Positions 11,589 through 21,179 of a stretch of DNA of 64,000 bases are shown here, one piece after another (the first letter of the stretch is position 1; the number at the start of each line of letters is the position of its first letter). The DNA lies in contig RBKR01000016.1 in NCBI GenBank assembly GCA_004835665.1, positions 682,001 to 746,000 on the forward strand, in the 5' to 3' direction. Under the pieces are notes generated by a model. It worked only from the letters and a program-made list of their open reading frames with translations. It had not been told where the DNA came from and made no database searches. Source of the stretch: Phoma sp. XZ068. Lineage: Eukaryota > Ascomycota > Dothideomycetes > Pleosporales > Didymellaceae. The position numbers and the translations under genes were made by a program.

Positions 11589-12774
11589 CTAGAGCTGCAG
11601 TCGACAAGCAGTAGGTGAAGTAGATTCTTGTACCTCTGCAGGTTCATAGCCAGAAGCCGCGATGATTGAACAAATTCTTGCCTGAGGACTATCCAAACGC
11701 CGCAAAAGGAACCTGGAGAAACGAGCCTCTTGAGCGCTGAGAAGCAGTGCCATATTCACCTTATTCAAGTCCGAGTTCAGCAAGATAGGCCCAATCTCTC
11801 TTTGATATTCCAAATCAGTCAACGGCCACATGAAGCTTTCGGTACGTCAAGCGACCCTTGCCTTCACCTGGGTAAACCTTTGGTATATGCATGCCTTGAC
11901 TTTGGAAGCCTCCTCTCAGATCAGTGATAGAGGGACACACCCAATTCTTGCGATCTTCCGCAGCAAGCCATGACTGTTCGAACTAATCAACGTCAACCTT
12001 GAATTGAGGCAGTTTAACACATAAGAGACGTACCTCATCAGCCAGCCTGAGCTTCTCTTTCCAAACAACTTCATCTTCCTCCTTCAATTTTAGAAGCACC
12101 GGCGTTGTACACGACGATGGGTCAGATCGATCGATCTCTTCAGGAAACTTGCGTCGATGGAGTAGACATAGCGCTGGATGTCCATTTCGTTTACACCGTG
12201 CGCAGTGGGGAACTGTTCTGGAGCATGGTAGGTCGGCATGTATGCACTGCGTGCACGATGTCATCCAGGTTATTCGAGCGCTATCTGGATAGAGGGGTGA
12301 TGTTTCCGTCTTTGTATCCAGATTTTCGATGTTATCGTCCAGGTTCTCCGCGATTTTACTTGGTGGATCGTAGGATGTAAGGCTGGCAACATCCGATCTG
12401 CTGCTGGCAAAATGTGTCTGAACTGCAGATGTACTACATTCTTCTGTTTTCTCTCTTGCACCCCGTTCCTCGTCGTCAATAATGGCAACATCTGGAATGT
12501 CGTCGCCGAAAGGATCTTCGACGACTTGAGCGCCTGAATGCCTTGGGGTGTCGAAGATTGACTCGCCGGAGAAAGTCGTATCGGTAGGCGAAGTTTCTTC
12601 GTAAAAGATAAGTTGGTGGTGTCTTCTCGGTGGTGTCACAGGTTCGACAGCCTCGTTATCGCCAATCTCACTCACATCATCGCTGTATTCCTGAGTATCT
12701 GCGTTTCGGAGCCAGTTCGAAATCCACTCTTGTTCATCCGCAACGCACTTCTGCAGTTCCTCCTTGTTATGCAT
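11589..12774 (-). CDS. Hypothetical protein with a Zn2Cys6-like motif
   Basis: Not a recognised gene. Proposed exons are 12774-12034, 11982-11846 and 11799-11589 (362 aa). The first intron (51 nt, GTACGT...TTAG) is convincing. The second (46 nt, GTACCG...AAAG) is inferred from frame and a TTGACTGAT branch-like site. The first ~165 residues are acidic and low in complexity. A six-cysteine array lies at C174, C177, C184, C191, C194 and C203 (spacing 2-6-6-2-8), which fits a fungal binuclear zinc cluster. It sits in mid-protein and lacks the usual basic flank and coiled coil. The C-terminal exon is helix-rich (LLLSAQEARFSRFLLRRLD). It could be an unusual transcription factor or another zinc-binding protein. 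The function is unknown and the 3' end is uncertain. Confidence 0.55.
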
Positions 12775-14111
12775 CCTTGAGTAATTCGTGTCTTACACGA
12801 CTTAAGTTGTGGGTAAAAGAGGGTAGCGAAGAAAGCAAGAGGTGAAGTACCTAGGTATAGCGAATATAGCCACCACGAGCTCACGGTGAAAGAGACTACG
12901 TTAAGCGAGTACAAACGAAAAATTGAGCGCAACTACATGATAAACCGCAATCCAAGGTAACTTCGTCTATGATGTAGTGCCAGATCGTTATGCCGCAGAC
13001 AAGATGGGAAGCGTCATTGGTCAGCAACTTAAACTTGGCCTTTCCAGCATCCACTCAATCTCGTTGCTCCCGTGCATCAACAAAATCCTACGCAAGTCAG
13101 CATTACCTTGACTAGTCCAGAATCTCCCAGAGCTGTCTATATTGAGACTATATACGAAATTTGCTCGGCAAAAATCACCTTGAAGGGAACGCAATATTGT
13201 TGTCCTCATAGTTCAGCAGTCTCAGATCACACAATTGATTGTGAAAGTTTTAAAGTTCTGTTCCTACGGCAAAACATCCTAGGTGGATTGTCTTAGACTT
13301 ACCATTCGAGAAAGTCTCACTAGCACTTCGTGGCTCCACTGGTTGTAGCATCCGTGTTGATGTTATGGTTCAATATTGCGAAAGTTTTGACTGAGAAGAG
13401 GGAGGATATATGCTTTGAGACTGCGCATGAGAGGGTTGAGAGGTTGGAAAGGCGGGAGGAGTAGGTATTAATTGGAGGGGTATTGGAAGCGGGGATTATG
13501 ACAAGAATGGTCACTCAAAGAGTGGCGGGAGAAAGATAGGTGAAAGGAAGTAGTGCTCGCGCTGAGAGATGGCAGGTAAATCTAATAATCAGCGGTTGGA
13601 TAGATAGAATGCATGAACGACTTGCTGTGAATTGGGCGGGAGTGAGTATCTGCTCCCATGGTTGCACCGAGTCTTGAACCAAAAATCTTAGACTTTCAGT
13701 GTCACGTGTACTGGTATATTCACCAGTTATGCTTACCTACACGGCTGCTATTCAATTGGCTTCTTTGTAGCTGTCCATGATTGGTCGACATTGAGGCGAG
13801 TCCAAATCGTCAGCTGCGCACCCGCATTCATTCCTGCCAGCATCGCCTGCCACCTTCACCAACACAACGGGGCTTTGGAGAGCATCTGATAGCCACAAAT
13901 CGAATGGCTCACAAACTCTGAACACTCCAAACAACACATGCCCAGTTGTCACTGTCCACCGTCACCTTAGCATGTACTGTTTAGCATCCACATCCTTACT
14001 CTTATGCGAGCGATATCGCTTAATAGCACGTGCACTGCTGAACGTACCACGACACGTCAGCCTTCTAACAATTTCTTTTGAGATCGTTAACTTTTCGGCG
14101 ACCTACACACA
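12775..14111. other. Intergenic with coding-like scraps
   Basis: 1.3 kb upstream of the HET-domain gene. It contains short open stretches with protein-like composition but no complete gene. About 12963-13108 (plus) reads FVYDVVPDRYAADKMGSV and onward. 13324-13464 (plus) is listed separately. It may be a decayed gene or chance. Confidence 0.3.
13324..13464 (+). pseudogene. Possible orphan terminal exon: membrane helix plus charged tail
   Basis: Directly after a CTCACTAG acceptor-like site, 46 codons are open to a TAG at 13462. They begin with a hydrophobic segment (FVAPLVVASVLMLWFNIA), followed by a charged tail rich in Glu and Arg. The layout looks like the C-terminal exon of a small membrane protein. 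No upstream donor in the right phase was found, so I treat it as a fragment. It may be chance. Confidence 0.25.
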
Positions 14112-15953
14112 ATGCGTCTACTCAACGTTTCGACCTTTCAGCTCGAGAGCTTCCTAGGCACAGAAAAACCCCCGTATGCAATCCTATCTCATCCATGGGA
14201 GCCTGATGGCGAGGTCCTGTTCGAAGACTTACAGATGTCATCTTCTGAGGATTACCGCCTGAAGTCCGGTTTTCCCAAAGTCATCAATACCTGCCAGCGA
14301 GCATTCCAGGATGGGTACCAATATGTCTGGATCGATACCTGCTGCATCAACAAGAGTAGCAGCGCGGAGTTATCAGAAGCTATCAACTCAATGTTCAAAT
14401 GGTACCAGCTGTCAAAAGTTTGCTACGCCTACCTCTCTGATGTTGCAGAGAGCAAAGCCACTTTACCCACGAGTCGCTGGTTCAGTCGCGGTTGGACCTT
14501 ACAAGAACTTATCGCCCCCGATACAGTCGAATTTTATGATTCAGAATGGAAGTTCCTGGGCGATCGTAGAAGTCTTGTTGACGATATCGTCATGATCACG
14601 GGCATCGAAAGACAGGTGCTCACCAGACCGGTGGGGAGGCTACAGATTATACTTTACAAAAGCTCGATCGCGCAACGTTTTAGGTGGGCCTCAACAAGAA
14701 CTACATCACGAGAAGAGGACATTGCCTACTGCTTAATGGGTCTGTTCAACGTCAATATGCCTCTTCTGTATGGTGAAGGCACAAATGCTTTCAAAAGATT
14801 GCAAGAAGCAGTCATCAGCGGGACTGATTATCACTCGATCCTTGCATTCCGCGATCCATCTGAACAATATTTTTGAGTATATGCTCGAATATGGATTTTC
14901 GCCTGTGTTAGCACCCCATGTGAGCTATTTCTGCGATGATATCCGCCACGAATGGATGTACGATGATTCCGAGGAAACCAAACCATTAAGATTCGTAGAT
15001 GGCAATGTCACATTGGAGATCTATCTCCTACAGCTAATGACATATGCGGAACTGGATCCAAACAAACCATTCTCTCCATCACATGTCGGATTTCTGGACT
15101 GCACATGCGGCAGTGATTACTTGTCGCGGCCAGCATTACTCTTGCGACAAACAAGAGCAAACTCCATGGTTTTTAGCAGATGCTCCTCCACTGCCGTGTT
15201 GTTGAAAGCGACATCAGATCCTGCTTCAATTCTGATGATAATGGACAAGAGGGATACGACCTTCCGAGGCATGTTGCTTCCACCAATTTATCTGTGCAAA
15301 GAAACCAGCTGACCGTAGATTCTTGAATAGTTCCGGACTTGGTTGGAATATCGAAGAAGACGATTACAATCGAAGGTATGAGGCGCGAAAAGGATGCCTT
15401 TCAGCTACCGGTAGTGCTGGACTTCTCCGCACTTGAAGAACATTTCTTTATGGGCCCTTCTTTCCCTCATTTAAGCCCAGGCGACCCCAAAAAGTTGATG
15501 GCGTTCGGTCTCGTTGGGATTGTTATACTTACGCTTAAGTTTGAAGACGAACAGCTCTTAATCTGCTGGGGCAATGATTACTTACGGCCGTGGTGCAGCC
15601 TGCAAACCTTGCAAAGCTTCAGAGCCAAGCAAAATATTGCAATAAACCCAGAGCTTACAAGCGAGGAGGCTACGAAGATGATTGTAGAGTACGTAAAGTG
15701 CCACGCAGGCGCTGTTGGATTGTCGGCCCTTCTCCAAACCGAAATACCTACCAGGGAATATGGCTGGAGAAACGATTATCTTTACGTTGTAGACATACCA
15801 AGCCGACTCGGGATCTATCGGTCCTACGAATTGGTTCAATTCATGGGACGCCAAGTTCATCAGATCAGCTTAACGCCTGAGCCACCTAGTTACAGAAATT
15901 CGAAGCAAGGCGTTCAACTGGTGCATGGTTGGGATCTGTCGTCCAGCCGATGA
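14112..15953 (+). pseudogene. HET-domain (heterokaryon incompatibility) gene, frame broken three times
   Basis: HET-domain proteins take part in non-self recognition and cell death on hyphal fusion. The first frame (14112-14876) holds a complete HET domain: MRLLNV start, YAILSHPWEPDGEVLFEDL, YVWIDTCCINKSSSAELSEA, SRWFSRGWTLQELIAP, and TTSREEDIAYCLMGLFNVNM with PLLYGEG. A TGA stops it at 14874. The C-terminal region then continues in the second frame to about 15300, the third frame to about 15390 and the first frame again to the TGA at 15951-15953. Each change is what one extra base would cause, and each falls at a short homopolymer: T5 at 14870-14874, A3 at 15298-15300, A4 at 15388-15391. No intron with suitable borders and phase explains the shifts. 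It is probably an inactivated allele; sequencing error or ribosomal frameshifting are alternatives. SHPWE in place of the commoner SHTWG is also unusual. Confidence 0.65.
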
Positions 15954-16064
15954 ATGTCTCACGTGCAGCTTATAACAGACAGCTTGGCTGAGTCTGCATG
16001 AATTATGTAGATTCAACAAGGATTTGATGAAGTAAATCTACTTGTGGATAGAACGCGCACTATG

Positions 16065-16729
16065 TTATTGTAGTACCTGTGGTACCAACTCAATAAGATA
16101 CCCATCCTGCACACTGATTAGCTCTCATCTCTCCTGTTCCTTCCCGAACTCAAGCGGTACATGAAAAGAGAACTTACCGGATCCCGCACAAACCCCAATT
16201 GCCCAAAGAGCTTCCCAAACCCTTCACTCAATGCCGTTCTACTTGTGACCTCGTTCTCCCTCTCCCACTTCGTAATCGGCACAACCTCATTCGGCCCCTC
16301 TCCCACATCCTTAACCACCGTCACTCCAGCCCGTCTCAACCTCTCCATAGCCGCCCCAACATCCGGCACCGTGAAACCCAGGTGATTGAACCCCAAATAC
16401 GGCGCCTCGCTCCCCGTCGTGACCTTCAGCGCTTGACCACCGTCTTCATGATAGTGACAAAATTCCAACAGCCCCAATGTTTGTGTAAGTACTTCGTGCT
16501 TACTTACGTCCCTTGCGTACGCCTCTGGGTCGGCACGGTGTTCAGGTGTTTGTGGGTATCCGAGATAGTACACAGTCATGGGGCCTACTTCGCGGGAGAA
16601 CACAAGGCGCATACCCATTAATTCGGTATAGAAGTGTAATGTAAGCGCGGGATTGGTGATGCGAAGCATGAAGTGGTTCATACGGTAGCCTGTTGTGGGA
16701 GAGGAGTCTGAGATGGGTGCTGTGCTCAT
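16065..16729 (-). CDS. Glyoxalase-family protein (lactoylglutathione lyase-like)
   Basis: Predicted glyoxalase I-type metalloenzyme that converts the methylglyoxal-glutathione hemithioacetal to lactoylglutathione. Exons 16729-16178 and 16106-16065 give 197 aa. The N-terminal betaalpha-beta unit has RMNHFMLRITNPALTLHFY and the second LGFNHLGFTVPDVGAAMERL, giving metal-site His residues in the expected places, with GLLEF in between. The short last exon, after a perfect GTAAGT donor and GTGCAG acceptor, adds DGYLIELVPQVLQ. That completes the family signature RDPDGYxIEL with its metal-binding Glu. Reading through the intron instead would lose this Glu. The start at 16729 is chosen because it begins just before the glyoxalase fold. 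Close relatives of other vicinal-oxygen-chelate function cannot be excluded. Confidence 0.88.
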
Positions 16730-17093
16730 TTTGGAGATTGATGCTGTGACGCGAAGATTTCTTGAAAGGAAATGGGGAGGTATAGTGGAATTGAGCGTGT
16801 GCTGAGGAAAATTTGGAATACAATCGTCTTGTATTAGTGCCACGATTCGGTACTTATATGGCATGAAAGACGCGGTCGTCTGTTGCCGGGCCCGCCTTCG
16901 GGACCACATGCGGGCCACATTCCGGTGACAGTTAAAACCATGTAGCACTCGTGGATATTTACAGTGCCAGTATCTTAGCATCCGAAGTGCTCCGCGTACA
17001 TTGACAGTAACATGGTATTCAATCAGATTACTGACAGGCTACAGCCGCGCTTATGCTGTGCCACAACATTACATGTCCATGCACTCTATCTCA
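16730..17093. other. Intergenic, glyoxalase promoter
   Basis: 364 bp between two minus-strand genes: the upstream region of the glyoxalase gene and the 3' flank of the TPR gene. Nothing specific was recognised. Confidence 0.4.
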
Positions 17094-20000
17094 CTACAAC
17101 ACAAATCCACCCAAAGCGACACTTCTCCAGCTTCGCACAGGATGTGTATCCTCAAGCTCCACACACCACCAGAGTACCTCTTTAGCCTTCTCCAGCTGTC
17201 CACTCTCTTCGTACGCCCTGGCAAGCGAATACCAAGCCTCTGAGTAATCCCAGCCGGCACCAAGTTTAGTCAGTGTTGACAGCAATCCGAACGCACGGTC
17301 GCGCGCAGCAAGACGGCTGAGCTCAGGGGGCGAAAGCTGGTTCTCAGCAGAGGGAATATGGGACATGAGGTGGTGTTTTTTCGGTTCTGGCTCCGATGGT
17401 GTCTGTGGTGTTGTGGGTGCTTGTGCTGGTGAGAGCGGCGTGATCTCAGTAGCCTGCGTAGGTTCCATGGGAATATCTTGGCTGTAGATGTCGAGCAGTA
17501 TGTTGGACAAGCCCACAATGCCTCGCGCGTGATCGGGAAAGTGCAAGAGTGCGCGCTCAAAGTCTATACGTGCTTCGTGTTTCGAAGATTGGGCTACGAG
17601 GAGCTCACCGCGCTTATTCTGTTAGTGTCATGTTGAAGATTAGGTCCTTGTGAACTTACTGCAGAGTAGGAATCGGCCCATAGCTCTTCGACACTCTTGC
17701 CGCCTCCCCAGCCTTTGTCAGCAAGTGCTTTAGCTGTAGAGAATTCCAACGTAAGCTCATTTTCAAAAGTCTCTACCAACTTCAGAGCCTCAGTAACAGC
17801 CTCTCTGGCATCTTCGAATGCTTGAGCTCTGGCATAGAGGCCAGATGTGAAAATCCATATGTCAATCAACAATGACACCCTTTGCCGCCGGTCTTGAAGC
17901 TTGGAGAAGCGAGGATCCGGAGGTATATAGTTAATGTCCCGGAGCGGAGCTGGAAGGCGGGTGTCCTGTCTCAGAGGCTGATGCTCGTGACCCTGAGGGG
18001 GTGAAGTGTGAGGTAGATTGTGTGCAACAGGCCGAAGCGGGGTCTCGCTGCTTTCGACTGACTTCGTAGGTGAGCTTGCTGCTGACAAGGCTGGAGGAGC
18101 GTTGTTTCGGCCTGGTGTTCCGTTTAATGCCTGTTCTGGCAATGGTGGTACTTCCGCAGCTTGACTATTTCCTGTCACAGACCGTTGACCAAGACTAGCA
18201 CTGCGTTTTCTCAGCTTGCTAGAGCTCTGACCGACACCAGAATGTCCATCCTCGTTTTTGTGATGGTTTAGATGAGGGAGATGGTGATGATGTCCATTCG
18301 CATGCGGTGCGGTACCGTCTTCCGTCACCTGGATGGCAGGCGCTGACGATGTCGCAGGGTTTCTGACTGAAGCGCTGCGCGTTGAGGTGTCTTTCTGTGT
18401 TCGAACGGAGCCACGACCACGGAATATACTTCCTTTTACTGTTCCGCCACTGCTCTTCGGTGGTGCTACTGAGGCTGGAACTTCTAGCTTCACCTTTTCA
18501 GCGGCCGGCGAGCCGAATAGTCTTCCGTAGAGGGCCAGAAGCTCGTCGCACCCATCTACAGCAGCAAGCGCACCGTCGGTGACTTCAATGAGTGCCAGCT
18601 GTGTCATCTTGATCTGAAGAATTCCGCTCTTCTCGAAATTGCCCATGCGATCCACGACGCCATTTGTGCTCACATTGTGGCCACTAGCGTCTTTCAGGTG
18701 TTCGCTGCGAAAGGTCCCAGTGTCTGTTCCAAACAGAATCGTTGGGTCTCCAAATTGCGCGAAAGCCGCCTCACAAGCCTTTTCCGCTGCGGTATACTCG
18801 AAACGTGATGTCAGCAAGAGGGCAAGGAGGTGCCACAATGGAATCAACTTGCGCTCCCGGCCATATTCGGTGGCCGATCCACCCGAAAGGACACCATCGC
18901 TACTGTAGGCAGCCTGTGTCTTCGTAGCTGAAGAAAGGGCACGCTTGGCAACCTTGATCGCACCAACGATGTCTCGCGTCTCGGCCAATACAATTGCCAG
19001 AGCATATAAGGCATCGACGTTGTTTGAGTCCCCCAGAGTGGGTGAAAGAGACTTGCGCAGTAACTGAATGGCCTTGGTTTGTATACCAGCTCTTGCATCT
19101 GCGTCGTAAGTGAATTGCGCCCAGTGTGCCTGCCCAATACCAATCGCGCAGTATGCCGCAGCCAATGCAGCGGGCTCGACGAGTACTTTGTTCGACGGCA
19201 CCTCGATCGCACCGGTGCTTGACCTAGTATCTTCGTAATGGTTCAACCATTTTTCAAGATTGCGCCCAATCTCGAGTGCCTTTTCCGCCTCTTTGCGGCA
19301 CCCAAAGCGGCACAACAGCCGGATTGCTTCCGCAGACGTTCGAAGAACAGTGCTGTCATCATCGACACCCTCATCTAGCCCGCCTTCCTGTTCTGCTCGG
19401 TCCTTGCCCCGAGTCACGATCTCGGTGTACGAGTCGTAAGCCTTGAACGCCAACTCAAACTCGGCCAAGGATGCGTGTACAACGAATAGGTAGCGTAAGA
19501 TTTGTGTAGAGTGAAAGGTCTTGGTGGCAGCTCGATAGAGGATCTGAGATTCAGAGTTAGGATTGTTGGCAATACTTTGCAGTCAAAAGGAGAACACTTA
19601 CATCAAGCACACTGCGTCCTACACCCTCTTTCCCGCCTTCGCCAAGATCATTATCAGTCCACGATGCGCCGCAAAGCAGGCGCCAGTTATCGATTACAGA
19701 GTCTACCCAGACTTCGATTTCGTGATTACTTTCACTGGCTTTGGGGAAATGAGTCTCCTTGATCAGTAGATTCTCGTAGATTATCTCCACACGCTTCAGC
19801 TCGGCGCGTTGTTGCAATCGTACGCTATTTTGACTTGGTGTTGTAGACTTCTCAGATATTGCCTGCCCTGCACCTGTCTCGTAGGGTAGGTTGTGGCGAA
19901 TAATGGTTGAAAGAGTATCGTAGTAGGATTTCCAAGCCAATCGGCGAGATCTGGTAGAGTCTGCTGTGTCTGCTCCAGCGGCTCGCCCTGCACTCTCGGA

Positions 20001-20885
20001 GAATCTGGCGAAGATTCGGAATGTTTCCAGAGCCTCAGAAGACCCAACGAGACCACCGTTCCCTTCACTTTGATCTGAGAGCTGACAAAGTCGACCGAGG
20101 AGGCTTTCGGTCCACATCGTAAATTGTGCTGACTCGCCAGTCGCGGAACTGTGCGACGAGAGCCATGGCAGGATGGAGGTGTAGGTTTTGACGGCGTCCG
20201 CAATAGCGCCTGTCTTCTCCTGAGCAGAGCCTGCAGTGTGTCAGTCGTGGATCAGGTCTACGGTATAGCTTCCTTTACCCTTCAGGAAAGTGCCCTTGAC
20301 CACACAGACTTTCGACCAGCCAGTGAGTGGCCCTGCTTGCTCGGAGACGCCCGCAGCAGTTGTGTCAAGTCTGTCGGGAAGGCGAGACACAGCCAGCCCT
20401 GGCTCGTCTAAGACGTAGTGCAGCCATCCCAAGCAGACAGTAGCCTGAAAGCGTTCCTGTGAGAGATCACTCTCTCCTTCAATTGCGCTGAGCAGTGTTG
20501 GAGCGGTCTGGGAAAGGGTGGAGGAAGTGGTCGAGGCTGCGGTCGAGGGTCGCTGGGTAGTATAGACAGCTATCTGCGCTTCAGAGCGACCGGTGAGTGT
20601 GAGGCCTTGATGCGCCGTTAGCCCTCATGAAGCCGGTTGTGGGTAGTAGGGTCGCGGACACTGGCGGTGTGGAGCATGCTTTTCGACCTTTCTGCACAGC
20701 TCAGGCACGTCTTTCCATCGGCCGGCGCAGCGAGCCTCATCCAGTTGCTGAATGTAGCCCACTGCCTTTGCGCTTTCGGTCTGCGCCGTTGTCAGCTCCT
20801 GAAGCCATGCGGAAGATGACGTTGCTCTCTTGAGCTCCAGGGAACGTTATGTGAATCGTGCAAGTTGCAATGTACCTACCACCAT
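17094..20885 (-). CDS. TPR protein, YPP1 / filamentation protein Rhf1-like
   Basis: Large tetratricopeptide-repeat protein. Yeast Ypp1 anchors the PI4-kinase Stt4 at the plasma membrane, and fungal members are often named filamentation protein Rhf1. Exons 20885-20880, 20828-20660, 20605-20279, 20230-19602, 19543-17660 and 17618-17094 give 1179 aa. The N-terminal signature ARCAGRWKDVPELCRKVEKH and the C-terminal TPR (LARAYEESGQLEKAKEVLWW) are typical. The middle (about 750-920) is a low-complexity Ser/Pro/His-rich insertion between TPR blocks. Phases agree across all junctions. The first exon is only ATG GTG and is inferred from a GTAGGT donor in phase, so the true start is less certain than the rest. 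It shares a 294-bp divergent promoter with the RIX1 gene. Confidence 0.85.
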
Positions 20886-21179
20886 AGTGCTAAGGATATC
20901 TGTGTCGCGCTATAAGTGGTCGCAAATGACCCAGAATCATGTTCGAGGAGAAATACGACCTAGAAAAAGAGGGCCATGGCCATAAGCTTGTCACTGCGCG
21001 TTCACAACACTCCGCCCGCGTAGACGATTTGCTGGCAGACCCCTGTTCGCTAGCGTCGAGCACAGACCATTCCAACGCTCATACATGTGAACTTTTTTCG
21101 GTCACCTATCTGAGCATGCCAACGCAGGTCTGTCTGTATCCTCCGAAGCAAAACCCAAAAGGAGGGAATATACGACATC
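20886..21179. promoter_or_regulatory. Divergent promoter, YPP1-like / RIX1
   Basis: 294 bp separate the two divergent start codons, so both promoters must overlap here. No TATA box is evident. Confidence 0.5.

Noticed and set aside
13640..13690. tRNA-like B-box on the minus strand (GGTTCAAGACTC)
   Set aside because: No acceptor stem, D-arm or anticodon arm could be built around it.
16438..16510. GTAAGT donor inside the glyoxalase exon
   Set aside because: No suitable acceptor follows, and the read-through encodes the expected family sequence.
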